Shown piece by piece: positions 47,479 to 60,624 of a stretch of DNA of 64,000 nt. How positions within the stretch are numbered: the stretch's first letter is position 1; each line of letters starts with the position of its first letter. Under the pieces are notes generated by a model. It ran no database searches and was not told the DNA's origin. It saw only the letters and a program-made list of their open reading frames with translations. Both the position numbers and the translations under genes were made by a program. Source of the stretch: Burkholderia sp. SRS-46 (GTDB lineage Bacteria; Pseudomonadota; Gammaproteobacteria; Burkholderiales; Burkholderiaceae); contig NZ_PTXL01000007.1 of NCBI RefSeq assembly GCF_004343775.1, forward strand, positions 186,001-250,000. Reading direction: 5' to 3'.

Positions 47479-48618
47479 TTACTTGCCGCCGATGCTCTTC
47501 AGCGGCTTCCACTCGCCCTTCTCGACCTTGTACATCGTGATGCCGCCGTTCTTCAGGTCGCCCTTCGCGTCATACGCGACGTGCGACGACGTGACGCCCG
47601 ACATGTCGGTCTTCGTCAGCAGCGGCAGGTACTTCGCCGGATCGGTCGAATCGGCCTTCTTCATCGCGTTGAACAGCGCCATCGCGCCGTCGTACGAATA
47701 CGGCGAGTAGGTCTGCACGTCTTCGCCGAAGCGCTTCTTGTACTTGTCCGCATACGCCTTGCCGCCCGGCATCTCGGTGAGCGGCAGGCCCGCCAGCGAT
47801 GCGATCGTGCCTTCCGCCGCGTCGCCCGCGATCTTCAGGAAGGTCGGCGTCTTGACCATTTCGCCGCCCATCAGCGGTGCCTTGAAGCCCAGCGCCTTCA
47901 TCTGCTTGACCATCGGCGCCGCCTGCGAATCCGCGCCACCGTAGTAGACGAGATCCGGCTGCGCAGCCTTCAGCTTGGTCAGGATCGCCTTGAAGTCGAC
48001 GGCCTTGTCGTTCGTGAATTCACGCATCACGATCGTTGCGCCGGCTGCCTTCGCCGCCTTCTCGAACTGGTCGGCCAGACCCTGGCCGTACGCGGTGCGG
48101 TCGTCGACGATCGCGATCTTCTTCATGCCGAGATCCTTCGACACGAACGCGCCCGCCACCGAGCCCTGCTGCGTGTCGGACGTCATCATGCGGAAGGTCG
48201 TCTTGTAGCCCTGCTGCGTGTATTCCGGCGCGGTCGCCATCGCGATCTGCGGAATGCCCGCGTTCGCGTAGATGCGCGATGCCGGAATCGTCGTGCCCGA
48301 GTTGAAGTGGCCGAGCATGCCCTTGATACCGTCGTCGACGAGCTTCTGTGCAACCGTCGTGCCCGTGCGCGGGTCGGCCTGGTCGTCCTGCGTGTCGAGC
48401 ACGAACTTGACCGGCTTGCCGCCGATCGTCGGCTTCGTCGCGTTGAAGTCCTCGATCGCGAGCACGATGCCGTTCTGCATATCCTTGCCGTAGTGCGCCT
48501 GCGCACCGGTCATCGGCCCTGCGTAGCCGACCTTCACGTCATCCGCGTGCGCAGTCCCCGCCAGCGACATGACCGCGACGAACGTCGCGCCTGCCAGCTT
48601 TTTCATCGTGTGTTGCAT
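47479..48618 (-). CDS. Branched-chain amino acid ABC binding protein (LivK-like)
   Basis: A 379-residue family 5 periplasmic binding protein. The signal peptide runs to about residue 26 (MQHTMKKLAGATFVAVMSLA, GTAHA). VKVGYAGPMTGAQAHYGKDM opens lobe 1. VLDTQDDQADPRTGTTVAQK, GHFNSGTTIPASRIYANAGI and PEYTQQGYKTTFRMM give the classic Leu/Ile/Val-binding pattern. No liv permease or ATPase genes are beside it, so it may serve a transporter coded elsewhere. AAGGAGATGCT is the ribosome site. It is 86 bp after putA on the same strand. Confidence 0.9.
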   Translation of the reverse strand: MQHTMKKLAGATFVAVMSLAGTAHADDVKVGYAGPMTGAQAHYGKDMQNGIVLAIEDFNATKPTIGGKPVKFVLDTQDDQADPRTGTTVAQKLVDDGIKGMLGHFNSGTTIPASRIYANAGIPQIAMATAPEYTQQGYKTTFRMMTSDTQQGSVAGAFVSKDLGMKKIAIVDDRTAYGQGLADQFEKAAKAAGATIVMREFTNDKAVDFKAILTKLKAAQPDLVYYGGADSQAAPMVKQMKALGFKAPLMGGEMVKTPTFLKIAGDAAEGTIASLAGLPLTEMPGGKAYADKYKKRFGEDVQTYSPYSYDGAMALFNAMKKADSTDPAKYLPLLTKTDMSGVTSSHVAYDAKGDLKNGGITMYKVEKGEWKPLKSIGGK

Positions 48619-48703
48619 AGCATCTCCTTGGTACCAGGTGTAAATGGAGCGGCTTCGGGATCGCCTTGCCGCTTCCAATGTTTGATCCGAACGGCAAGGA
48701 TGG

Positions 48704-51700
48704 TCAGCCGATCGTCATCAAATTCGCATTGCCGCCCGCCGCCGCGGTGTTCACGCTGACCGAGCGCTCGGTCAGCATCCGCTCGAGCGCGTAGTCTTCC
48801 GCGTCGCCGTTGTCGAACGCGCCCGCCGACACGCCCTGCACCGACACGATCGGGCCCGGCCGCTGCGCGACCTCCTTCACGAGCGTCTGCAGTTCGTCGC
48901 TGTCGCCTTCGAACAGCACCACGTCGAACGCCGCGTCCGCCTGCTTGCGCACGCCCGCATGCGCCTTCAGCGCCGCCGGCAGCGCGGCGAACAGCGCCTC
49001 GCCGGCCGCACCCGCGAACAGCGCGCGGTTACCGGTCGCGAGCACCGCCGCGAACTGCGCGCGCGCGCCGCCCGGCGTCGCCGCCACGCACAGCACCGTG
49101 CCGCGGGGGCCGAGTGTATACGTATTCCGCTCGCCCGTCGGGCCGGTCAGCACCGCGGTGGCGCCGGCCGGCACCTGCGCGAGGTAGCCGTCGCAGCGCG
49201 CGGCAAGCGCCGGCTCGCGCTGCTCGATCAGCCAGTCGCGCAGCGCCGTCAGCGCCGACGCCGGGTTCTCGCGCTTGTCGCCTTCGGCGCCCTCGTCGGC
49301 CACCAGCATGTCCGCGAGCGAACGCGGCAGGCCGGACGGACGCGTCGCGAGCAGGCGCTGCAGGTACAGCGCGCCGCCCGCCTTCGGGCCCGTGCCCGAC
49401 AGCCCTTCGCCACCGAACGGCTGCACGCCGACCACCGCGCCGATCACGTTGCGGTTCACGTAGATGTTGCCGACGTGCGCGTTCGAGATCACGTGCGCGA
49501 TCGTCTCGTCGATCCGCGTGTGGATGCCGAGCGTGAGGCCGTAGCCGGTCGCGCGGATCTGCTCGAGCAGCTTGTCCAGCGCGCTGCGGCGATACCGCAC
49601 CACGTGCAGCACCGGGCCGAACACTTCACGCTTGAGCTCGTCGATGCTGCCGATCTCGATCAGCGTCGGCGGCACGAAGGTGCCGTGCGCGCACGCTTCC
49701 GGCATCGTCAGCTGCGTGACGCCGTGGCCCTTGTCCTTCATCGCGGCGACGTGCGTGTCGATCGTCTGCTTCGCCTCGCCGTCGATCACCGGGCCGACGT
49801 CGGTCGACAGGCGGTCGGGGTTGCCGAGCGCGAGTTCCTGCATCGCGCCCTTCAGCATCGTCAGCGTGCGGTCGGCGACATCGTCCTGCAGACACAGAAC
49901 GCGCAACGCCGAACACCGTTGACCTGCGGAGTCGAACGACGACTGCATCACGTCCGCGACGACCTGCTCGGCGAGCGCCGACGAATCGACGATCATCGCG
50001 TTCTGGCCGCCCGTCTCGGCGATCAGCGGAATCGGCTTGCCGTCCGGATCGAGGCGCGCCGACAGCGTCTTGTTGATCAGGCGCGCGACTTCGGTCGAGC
50101 CGGTGAACATCACTGCGCGGGTGCGCGCGTCGGCCACCAGCGCCGCACCGACCGTCTCGCCAGTGCCCGGCAGCAGTTGCACCGCGCCGGCCGGCACGCC
50201 GGCCTCGCGCAGCAGGCGCACGGCTTGCGCCGCGATCAGCGGGGTCTGCTCGGCCGGCTTCGCGAGCACCGTGTTGCCGGCGGCGAGCGCCGCGGCCACC
50301 TGGCCCATGAAGATCGCGAGCGGGAAGTTCCACGGGCTGATGCAGACCACGGGGCCGAGCGGGCGATGCGTGTCGTTCGAGAATTCGTCGCGGATCTGCG
50401 CGGCATAGTAGCGCAGGAAGTCGACCGCCTCGCGGATTTCCGCGATCGCGTTCGGCAGCGATTTGCCGGCTTCGCGCACGATCAGGCCCATCAGCGTATG
50501 CATCTGCGCTTCGAGCAGGTCGGCGGCACGCGCGAGGCAGTCGGCGCGCGCCTCGACCGGCGTCGCCTGCCAGATCGGCGCGGCGGCCACCGCATGCGCG
50601 AGCGCCGCGCTCACGTGCTCCGCGGTCGCTTCGCTGACCGTGCCGACCACGTCGCGCTGGTCGGCCGGGTTGCGCACGTCGCGGGCCGGCGCATCGGCGA
50701 GCGCGTCGTCGGCGAGCATCGGCACGGCGCGCCACGGGTGGTGCGCGCTCGCGAGCAGCGCGGACGACAGCGACGCGAGGCGGTGCTCGTTCGACAGGTC
50801 GAGGCCCATCGAGTTGAAGCGCTCGTCGCCGTACAGGTTGCGCGGCAGCGGGATCTTCGCGTGCGGCGCGCCGAGCGGCGTGACCTTCAGCGCTTCCTCG
50901 ACCGGATCGGCGACCAGCTCCTTCACCGCCACGGTCTTGTCCGCGATGCGGTTCACGAACGACGTGTTCGCGCCGTTCTCGAGCAGGCGGCGCACGAGGT
51001 ACGCGAGCAGCGTCTCGTGCGTGCCGACCGGCGCGTACACGCGGCACGGGCGGTTCAGCTTGTCGCGGCCGGTCACTTCCTCGTACAGCGGCTCGCCCAT
51101 TCCGTGCAGGCACTGGAATTCATACTGGCCCGGGTAGTAGTTCTGGCCCGCGAGGTGATAGATCGCGGCCAGCGTGTACGCGTTGTGCGTCGCGAACTGC
51201 GGATAGACCGCGTCCGGCGCCGCGAGCAGCTTCTTCGCGCACGCGAGGTACGACACGTCGGTGTAGATCTTGCGCGTGTACACCGGGTAGCCTTCGAGGC
51301 CGTCGACCTGCGCCCGCTTGATCTCCGTATCCCAGTACGCGCCCTTCACGAGGCGGATCATCAGGCGATGGCGGCTGCGGCGCGCGAGGTCGATCAGGTA
51401 GTCGATCACGAACGGGCAGCGCTTCTGGTAGCCCTGCACGACGAAGCCGATGCCGTTCCAGCCCGCGAGTTCCGGATCGAAGCACAGCGCCTCGAGCAGG
51501 TCGAGCGACAGTTCGAGACGGTCGGCCTCTTCCGCGTCGATGTTCAGGCCGATGTCGTAGCGGCGCGCGAGCAGCGCGAGCGCGCGCACGCGCGGCAGCA
51601 GCTCGACCATCGTGCGTTCCTGCTGCGAGCGCGAGTAGCGCGCGTGCAGCGCCGACAGCTTGATCGAGATGCCGGGGCCTTCATAGATGCCGCGGCCGCC

Positions 51701-52636
51701 CGCCGCCTTGCCGATCGCGTGGATCGCCTGCTCGTACGACGCGTAGTAGCGCTGCGCGTCCTCTTCGGTCGTCGCCGCTTCGCCGAGCATGTCGTACGAG
51801 TAGCGGAACCCGCGCGCCTCGAACTTGCGGCTGTTCGCGAGCGCTTCGGAAATCGTCTCGCCGGTGACGAACTGCTCGCCCATCAGGCGCATCGCCATGT
51901 CGACGCCCTTGCGGATCAGCGGCTCGCCGCCGCGGCCGATCAGGCGCGTGAGCGCCGACGACAGGCCCGTTTCGCTGTTGGTCGTGACGAGCTTGCCGGT
52001 GATCATCAGCCCCCAGGTCGCCGCGTTCACGAACAGCGACGGCGCGTGGCCGACGTGCGAGCGCCAGTCGCCCTTGCTGATCTTGTCGCGGATCAGCGCG
52101 TCGCGGGTCGCGCGGTCGGGAATGCGCAGCAGCGCCTCCGCGAGACACATCAGCGCGACGCCTTCCTGGCTCGACAGCGAGAATTCGTGGATCAGCCCTT
52201 CGACGCCGCCGCCCGAGCTCTTCTCGCGCAGCGCCTCGACGAGTTGCGCGGCGAGCGCCTGGACGTCGGTCGACAGGTTCGCGGGCAGGCGCGCCTGGCC
52301 GATCAGGAACGGCACGCACTCCGGCTCGGGGCGGCGGTACGCGGCCGTGATCGCCGCGCGCAGCACCGATTGCGGTTGCACGTTCTGCGCGAACTCGAGG
52401 AACGGGTGCGGCGAGTTGTCGTCGTCGCCTTCGCCGGCCTGGGCATCGGCAAGCTCGGTCACGCCGCTGTGGCCGGACAGCTCCGGCGGCAGCTGGCCGT
52501 GCTCGATGCGTTCGAGATACGCGAAGATCGCCTGCTTGATCAGCCAGTGGGGAGTGCGTTCGAGCCGCGTGGCCGCGTCTTTCAGGCGCGAGCGGAGCAG
52601 GTCGTCGACTTTGACGCCAAGGGTGGTGCTTGCCAT
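48704..52636 (-). CDS. putA: Trifunctional PutA: repressor, proline and P5C dehydrogenase
   Basis: A 1310-residue full-length trifunctional PutA. Residues 1-50 are a ribbon-helix-helix DNA-binding domain (STTLGVKVDDLLRSRLKDAA). The proline dehydrogenase barrel follows (FVVQGYQKRCPFVIDYLIDL; ARRSRHRLMIRLVKGAYWD). The aldehyde dehydrogenase domain has CISPWNFPLAIFMGQVAAAL, LIAETGGQNAMIVDSSALAE, and the nucleophile Cys in SAGQRCSALRVLCLQDD. A C-terminal domain ends the chain. The RHH domain predicts autorepression at putA, and matching GTTGCA sites overlap the promoter upstream. Confidence 0.97.
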   Translation of the reverse strand: MASTTLGVKVDDLLRSRLKDAATRLERTPHWLIKQAIFAYLERIEHGQLPPELSGHSGVTELADAQAGEGDDDNSPHPFLEFAQNVQPQSVLRAAITAAYRRPEPECVPFLIGQARLPANLSTDVQALAAQLVEALREKSSGGGVEGLIHEFSLSSQEGVALMCLAEALLRIPDRATRDALIRDKISKGDWRSHVGHAPSLFVNAATWGLMITGKLVTTNSETGLSSALTRLIGRGGEPLIRKGVDMAMRLMGEQFVTGETISEALANSRKFEARGFRYSYDMLGEAATTEEDAQRYYASYEQAIHAIGKAAGGRGIYEGPGISIKLSALHARYSRSQQERTMVELLPRVRALALLARRYDIGLNIDAEEADRLELSLDLLEALCFDPELAGWNGIGFVVQGYQKRCPFVIDYLIDLARRSRHRLMIRLVKGAYWDTEIKRAQVDGLEGYPVYTRKIYTDVSYLACAKKLLAAPDAVYPQFATHNAYTLAAIYHLAGQNYYPGQYEFQCLHGMGEPLYEEVTGRDKLNRPCRVYAPVGTHETLLAYLVRRLLENGANTSFVNRIADKTVAVKELVADPVEEALKVTPLGAPHAKIPLPRNLYGDERFNSMGLDLSNEHRLASLSSALLASAHHPWRAVPMLADDALADAPARDVRNPADQRDVVGTVSEATAEHVSAALAHAVAAAPIWQATPVEARADCLARAADLLEAQMHTLMGLIVREAGKSLPNAIAEIREAVDFLRYYAAQIRDEFSNDTHRPLGPVVCISPWNFPLAIFMGQVAAALAAGNTVLAKPAEQTPLIAAQAVRLLREAGVPAGAVQLLPGTGETVGAALVADARTRAVMFTGSTEVARLINKTLSARLDPDGKPIPLIAETGGQNAMIVDSSALAEQVVADVMQSSFDSAGQRCSALRVLCLQDDVADRTLTMLKGAMQELALGNPDRLSTDVGPVIDGEAKQTIDTHVAAMKDKGHGVTQLTMPEACAHGTFVPPTLIEIGSIDELKREVFGPVLHVVRYRRSALDKLLEQIRATGYGLTLGIHTRIDETIAHVISNAHVGNIYVNRNVIGAVVGVQPFGGEGLSGTGPKAGGALYLQRLLATRPSGLPRSLADMLVADEGAEGDKRENPASALTALRDWLIEQREPALAARCDGYLAQVPAGATAVLTGPTGERNTYTLGPRGTVLCVAATPGGARAQFAAVLATGNRALFAGAAGEALFAALPAALKAHAGVRKQADAAFDVVLFEGDSDELQTLVKEVAQRPGPIVSVQGVSAGAFDNGDAEDYALERMLTERSVSVNTAAAGGNANLMTIG

Positions 52637-52690
52637 GGTGGATTCGTGTACCGGCGGGAAGCCGGCCAGTGACGTGAGAGGATGTGCGAA

Positions 52691-52743
52691 ATCCTACGGC
52701 ACACAATAAAAAGGTGCAACCCAATTTCGCGAATGGTTGCACC
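52691..52743 (-). promoter_or_regulatory. putA promoter with PutA operator sites
   Basis: Minus-strand -35 TTGCAC (52714-52719) and -10 TAGGAT (52691-52696) are 17 bp apart. Overlapping the -35, inverted repeat GGTGCAACC (52713-52721) / GGTTGCACC (52735-52743) contains two GTTGCA sequences, the core bound by Escherichia coli PutA. A related GTAGCAACC / GGGGTTGCCC pair lies further upstream at about 52778-52798. The whole 52637-52980 gap holds no gene. Confidence 0.8.
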
Positions 52744-52980
52744 CGAGTATTGTTCAATATAATCAGCCACTTATGCGGTAGCAACCTAGGGGTTGCCCGT
52801 GGTCGGGGGATCGGGATTTTCCCTGATCCGACGCCTGTGGACACGCGCGGGCAACCCCGGGCGTGTACGCCATCGGGCCGAACCCGGTTGCACACGCCTC
52901 CGGACGCCGCGCGAAACGGGTTGAAAAGAGGGGAAAAGAAGGACGGCCGGCCGGTTGCGCGCGTGGCGCCGGGCCCGCCG

Positions 52981-55257
<2,277 letters not shown>

Positions 55258-55696
55258 CCCGCGCTCGGACGCGTCGTTCGGGTTCCGCCCCCTAATGCAT
55301 GGGCGGCGCCGGCGAACTTAAAGTAAAACTTCAGATTCGGCGCTAAGTTTTGGATTCGCATTAGGAATCGCCGTATACCCTGACCGGCCTGTGGATAACT
55401 TTGTTGAGAACTCGCCGCCCACCACCCGGAAAGCACGTCGGGTCGTGCCTCCCGCTGCCTTTTCCGGTCCGCGGCCGGTAGCCGCGAAGCCTTATTCCAT
55501 AAGGCTGCTATTCAAATTACCGGTCAATAGCGAGGTAATTTGACCGATACGGGGCTCTACCGCGCTGCAACGTGGAAAATGTGTATAAGTCAAGTCTTGA
55601 CAAGCAACGGATCGGCCGCCTGGGCGGGGTTGCGCCCTGTTTAGTTCAGATCGCGCAACATCGCCACCCTGCACCGCAGCATGGCCCCGCTTGCAA
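55258..55696. other. priA-hemE intergenic region with overlapping repeats
   Basis: A 439-bp noncoding region, unusually AT-rich in places (55315-55400 and 55500-55600). It holds a TGTGGATAA DnaA-type box at 55390-55398. It also holds the overlapping inverted repeats described at 55512-55546. No convincing gene or terminator is seen. Both flanking genes are on the minus strand, so it should contain the priA promoter. Confidence 0.6.
55512..55546. promoter_or_regulatory. Two overlapping inverted repeats (mutually exclusive stems)
   Basis: TCAAATTACC (55512-55521) pairs with GGTAATTTGA (55534-55543), 10 bp perfect with a 12-nt loop. Overlapping it, CGGTCAA (55521-55527) pairs with TTGACCG (55540-55546). 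Only one stem can form at a time, as in a switch or a double operator. The function is unknown. Confidence 0.55.
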
Positions 55697-56791
<1,095 letters not shown>

Positions 56792-56941
56792 GGTGGGAGC
56801 GACGATGCGAGGGGCAAAAGCGCATTTTACCGGAGCGGGGCGTTTGCGCCGCGCGCGGCGCCCGATGGCGGCCATATGACGCGCGCGATGGCTCCGCTAT
56901 GATCGGACACTCATATCGAACCCAACGAAGGAGGAGACACG

Positions 56942-57742
56942 ATGACGACGAACACGCTCGCCACGCTCGCCGCGGCCGCAGTGCTCGCATGCGCCGCCGG
57001 GGCCGCTTGCGCGGCCGATGCGGGCGCGGCCCCCGCCGCCGGCTCGCGGCTCGACGAGGTGCTCGCGCGCGGCGCGCTGCGCGTGTGCACGACCGGCGAC
57101 TACAAGCCGTATTCGTACTACCGCACGGACGGCAGGTTCGAGGGCATCGACATCGACATGGCGGACGCGCTCGCGAAATCGCTCGGCGTGAAGGCCGACT
57201 ACGTGAAGACGAGCTGGCCGAACCTGACCGCCGATTTCGTCGCGAAATGCGACGTCGCGGTCGGCGGGGTGTCGACGACGCTCGAGCGCCAGAAGCGCGC
57301 GTTCTTCACGCAGCCGTACATGACCGACGGCAAGACGCCGATCGTGCGCTGCGCGGATGCCGACAAATACCAGACCGTCGCGCAGATCGACCGGCCCGAG
57401 ACGCGCGTGATCGTGAATCCCGGCGGCACCAACGAGGGTTTTGCAAAGCAGCATTTCACGCACGCGAACCTCACCGTCTACCCGGACAACGTGACGATCT
57501 TCAAGCAGATCCTCGCGGGCAAGGCGGACGTGATGGTCACCGACGCGTCCGAGACGCTGCTGCAGCAAAAGCTCAATCCGGGCCTGTGCTCGGTGCATCC
57601 GGACAAGCCGTTCCAGTTCGGCGAGAAGGCGTACATGGTGCCGCGCGGCGACGTCGTGTTCCAGCAATACGTCGATCAGTGGCTGCACCTGGCGCTGTCG
57701 AACGGCGAGTTCCAGGCGATCACGGACAAGTGGCTGAAGTGA
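56942..57742 (+). CDS. pheC: Periplasmic cyclohexadienyl (arogenate/prephenate) dehydratase, PheC-like
   Basis: A 266-residue secreted protein with the family 3 binding-protein fold that acts as a dehydratase. The signal peptide runs to about 24 (ending AGAACAA). RLDEVLARGALRVCTTGDYK, PYSYYRTDGRFEGIDIDMAD, TSWPNLTADF, NPGGTNEGFAKQHF, YPDNVTIFKQILAGKADVMV and QQYVDQWLHLALS are close to the Pseudomonas PheC sequence. It converts arogenate/prephenate to phenylalanine or phenylpyruvate in the periplasm. It is divergent from hemE, with a GGAGGAG site before ATG. Confidence 0.88.
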   Translation: MTTNTLATLAAAAVLACAAGAACAADAGAAPAAGSRLDEVLARGALRVCTTGDYKPYSYYRTDGRFEGIDIDMADALAKSLGVKADYVKTSWPNLTADFVAKCDVAVGGVSTTLERQKRAFFTQPYMTDGKTPIVRCADADKYQTVAQIDRPETRVIVNPGGTNEGFAKQHFTHANLTVYPDNVTIFKQILAGKADVMVTDASETLLQQKLNPGLCSVHPDKPFQFGEKAYMVPRGDVVFQQYVDQWLHLALSNGEFQAITDKWLK

Positions 57743-57796
57743 TGCGCGCGCGGCACGGCGCGCCGCGGGCAACCGGCCGCTGACGCGCTCCGCCGG

Positions 57797-58231
57797 TCAG
57801 GCGTCGCCGAGCCGCCGGTGCTCGATCAGCACGCAGCGATCCATCACGACGTCGAGGCCGGCCGCGCGCGCCCGCGCGGCCGCGGCCTCGTCGATCACGC
57901 CGAGCTGCAGCCACAGCGACTGCGCGCCGATCGCGATCGCATCGTCGGCGACCGCCGACACCTCCGACGATTTCCGAAACACATCGACCATCTGAATCGC
58001 CTCACCGTCACGCGCGAGCGCGGCGGCCGCCGCCGGCAGCGACGCGTAACAGCGCTCGCCGAGCACGCGCCGGCCTTCGAGCACCGGGTTGACCGGCACG
58101 ATCCGGTAGCCGGCCTGCTGCATGGTTTCGGCGACGCCGTGGCTCGGGCGCTCCGGTTTATCCGAAAGACCGACTACCGCGATCACCCGATCGCGTTTCA
58201 AAATCTTTCTGATGATTGGATCAATCTCCAT
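57797..58231 (-). CDS. CoA-binding domain protein (YccU-like)
   Basis: A 144-residue Rossmann-type CoA-binding protein. VIAVVGLSDKPERPSHGVAE and YRIVPVNPVLEGRRVLGERC begin the fold, MVDVFRKSSEVSAVADDAIA and LWLQLGVIDEAAAARARAAG follow, and VVMDRCVLIEHRRLG ends it. The conserved Cys in DRC matches YccU-like proteins. No enzymatic role is known. It converges on pheC. Confidence 0.88.
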   Translation of the reverse strand: MEIDPIIRKILKRDRVIAVVGLSDKPERPSHGVAETMQQAGYRIVPVNPVLEGRRVLGERCYASLPAAAAALARDGEAIQMVDVFRKSSEVSAVADDAIAIGAQSLWLQLGVIDEAAAARARAAGLDVVMDRCVLIEHRRLGDA

Positions 58232-58649
58232 CGAATCCTCGGCACGATGCATTTTTTCACGTGCAATTGTGGACTTCGTCGAGCCTAACACGCATGAAAA
58301 ACGCATCACGCGCATGCGATGAAAACAGTTTCGGAAATATTGGTAAAAATGACCTTTTCAGGATCCTGTAAAACAGCAAAAAATCCCGGAAAGCCTTATC
58401 TGGCGGGCGTTACAACCTGAAACACTTTGTTACCGCGTGGGCACATCAATTCGCCCACAATGGCCTTCAACGGTTTCAACACGGATGCGGTCTCGTGTGC
58501 CAAGTGTGAGCGGACGCGAAGCGCTGCGAGCCCGTCGGTCATGTACCGAAGCCCTTCCGAGGGGCATCCTTGTTGGAGTCGTTTTCGGCTCACGCCGAAC
58601 ACGTTCCATCTTTGGTCTCCTCGCGCTAACCCCGTAGCGTGTGGTTTTT
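58232..58649 (+). other. Noncoding stretch ending at an orphan terminator (possible sRNA)
   Basis: Of the 492-bp gap 58232-58723 nothing codes convincingly. The right part, from about 58380, has mixed composition with several small dyads (for example GTGGGC-ACATCAATTC-GCCCAC at 58438-58453 region and CGGCTCACGCCGAAC). It ends at a strong plus-strand terminator with no plus-strand gene before it. A small RNA or leader is possible; no family (6S, 4.5S, tmRNA, RNase P) was recognised, and no clear promoter was found. Confidence 0.4.
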
Positions 58650-58675
58650 AGCGGGCTAATAAGCCCGCTTTTTTT
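58650..58675 (+). terminator. Orphan intrinsic terminator
   Basis: Perfect 8-bp stem AGCGGGCT-AATA-AGCCCGCT (58650-58657 and 58662-58669) followed by six T residues on the plus strand. The only gene to its left on that strand (pheC) ends 900 bp away. On the minus strand it has no T-tract, so it does not serve the adjacent synthetase or CoA-binding gene. Confidence 0.85.
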
Positions 58676-58723
58676 CGTCCATCGAAAACGCAACGGCCCG
58701 CAGGCCGTCACGTTTGCCGCGCA

Positions 58724-60451
58724 TCACGCGGTCTTCTGCACGTCGAGCTTCAGCTCGTCGATCATGCGCTGGCGCATGATGAACTTCTGCACCTTCCCCG
58801 TCACCGTCATCGGCAGTTCATCGACGAAGCGGATATAGCGCGGGATCTTGTAGTGCGCGATCTGCCCGTTGCAGAACGCGCGCAAATCGTCCTCGCTCAT
58901 CTGCTCGCCCGCGCGCAGCACGATCCACGCGCACACTTCCTCGCCGTACTTCGCATCCGGCACGCCGAACACCTGCGCGCTCTGGATCTTAGGATGCCGA
59001 AACAGGAACTCCTCGATCTCGCGCGGGTAAATGTTCTCGCCGCCGCGGATCAGCATGTCCTTCAGCCGGCCGACGATGTTGCAGTAGCCGTCCGCATCGA
59101 TCGTCGCGAGATCGCCCGTGTGCATCCAGCCGTCGACCAGCACGTCGCGCGTCTTCTCGTCGTCGTCCCAGTAGCCGAGCATCACCGAGTAGCCCTTCGT
59201 GCACAGCTCGCCCGTCGACCCGACCGGCACCGTGCCGCCGCTCGGATCGATGACCTTCACTTCCAGGTGCGGCTGGATGCGGCCGACCGTCGTCGTGCGC
59301 TTCTCGAGCGGGTCGTCGGTCGAGCTGTGGAACGACACGGGGCTCGTCTCCGTCATCCCGTACGCGATCGTCACCTCGGCCATGTGCATCTGCGACACGA
59401 CGCGCTTCATCGTCTCGATCGGGCACGGCGAGCCGGCCATGATGCCGGTGCGCAGCGTCGACAGGTCGTACTTCGAGAAATCCGGATGGTCGAGCTCCGC
59501 GATGAACATCGTCGGCACGCCATGCAGCGCGGTGCAGCGCTCCTCGGCGACTGCCGCGAGCGTGGCGGCCGGGTCGAACGCCTCGCCGGGAAACACCATT
59601 GCGGCGCCGGTCGACACGCAGGCGAGCACCGCCAGCACCATCCCGAAGCAGTGATACAGCGGCACCGGAATGCAGAGCGAATCCTGCTCGCTGAAGCGCA
59701 TCGCCATCGCGATCGAGCGCGCGTTGTTGACGACATTGCGGTGCGCGAGCGTCGCGCCCTTCGGGCTGCCGGTCGTGCCGCTCGTGAACTGGATGTTGAT
59801 CGGGTCGGTCGACGCGAGCGCCGCGCCGAGCGCGTCGAGCACCGCACGGTCGACCGTCTCGCGGCCGCGCGCGATCACGTCGGCGAAACGGAACATGCCG
59901 GCCGGCGCGACGTCGCCCATCGACACGACGGTGCGCAGGCTCGGCACGCGCGCGGCATGCAGCTCGCCCGGCGTCGCGCTCGCCAGCTCCGGCGCGATCG
60001 TCTGCAGCATCTCGACGTAGCCGGACGACTTGAAGCGCTCCGCGGTGATCACCGCCGTGCAGCCGACCTTGTTCAGCGCGTACTCGAGCTCCGCGAGCCG
60101 GTAGGCGGGGTTGAGGTTGACGAGAATCGCGCCGATGCGTGCGGTGGCGAACTGGGTCAGCAGCCATTCGCTGCGGTTCGGCGACCAGATGCCGACGCGG
60201 TCGCCCTTGCCGATGCCGAGCGCGGCGAGGCCCGCGGCCAGCGCATCGACCTCGTCCGCGAACGCGCGCCAGGTCCAGCGCACGCGCTGCTCGCGGAACA
60301 CCACGGCCGGTCGATCGGGAAAGCGTGCGGCGGTCTCCCGCAGGAATTGTCCGATCGTCGCTTCGGATAGCGGCACGTCGGTCGTGCCGCGCACGTACGA
60401 CAGTCCGTTTTCGGGCGCGATCAGCGCCCCCACGCGTGGGTCTGCAGCCAT
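58724..60451 (-). CDS. Medium/long-chain acyl-CoA synthetase (AMP-binding)
   Basis: A 575-residue ANL ligase. Landmarks are [20 protein letters not shown] (AMP/ATP loop), [60 protein letters not shown] and the lysine in [16 protein letters not shown]. Length and sequence pattern fit fatty-acyl-CoA synthases used in beta-oxidation. ATG 60451 has a CGGAGACATTC site. It is monocistronic, between a noncoding stretch and the atp terminator. Confidence 0.92.
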   Translation of the reverse strand: MAADPRVGALIAPENGLSYVRGTTDVPLSEATIGQFLRETAARFPDRPAVVFREQRVRWTWRAFADEVDALAAGLAALGIGKGDRVGIWSPNRSEWLLTQFATARIGAILVNLNPAYRLAELEYALNKVGCTAVITAERFKSSGYVEMLQTIAPELASATPGELHAARVPSLRTVVSMGDVAPAGMFRFADVIARGRETVDRAVLDALGAALASTDPINIQFTSGTTGSPKGATLAHRNVVNNARSIAMAMRFSEQDSLCIPVPLYHCFGMVLAVLACVSTGAAMVFPGEAFDPAATLAAVAEERCTALHGVPTMFIAELDHPDFSKYDLSTLRTGIMAGSPCPIETMKRVVSQMHMAEVTIAYGMTETSPVSFHSSTDDPLEKRTTTVGRIQPHLEVKVIDPSGGTVPVGSTGELCTKGYSVMLGYWDDDEKTRDVLVDGWMHTGDLATIDADGYCNIVGRLKDMLIRGGENIYPREIEEFLFRHPKIQSAQVFGVPDAKYGEEVCAWIVLRAGEQMSEDDLRAFCNGQIAHYKIPRYIRFVDELPMTVTGKVQKFIMRQRMIDELKLDVQKTA

Positions 60452-60573
60452 GAATGTCTCCGTGAGTCTTTTGTCAGCCTGATCCAGCGGACGATAGCGC
60501 GCTCCGCTGACGACACTCTGACATCGATCCCCGTCGACCGGCTGAAAAAGCACGCTCGGCCTAAACCCGGACG

Positions 60574-60598
60574 AAAAAAAAGCAGCCCGAAGGCTGCT
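60574..60598 (-). terminator. Terminator of the atp operon
   Basis: On the minus strand AGCAGCC-TTCG-GGCTGCT (UUCG tetraloop, 60581-60598) is followed by eight T residues (60574-60581). It lies about 26 bp after the atpC stop. The plus-strand side is also T-containing but less so. Confidence 0.95.
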
Positions 60599-60624
60599 TT
60601 CTTTCGCGGGATACGCGGCGCGGC

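Noticed and set aside
58427-58711. Short frames in the gap before the acyl-CoA synthetase
   Set aside because: No ribosome sites, odd composition (Ser/Arg/Pro-rich), and competing overlapping frames on both strands. A noncoding RNA explains the terminator better.
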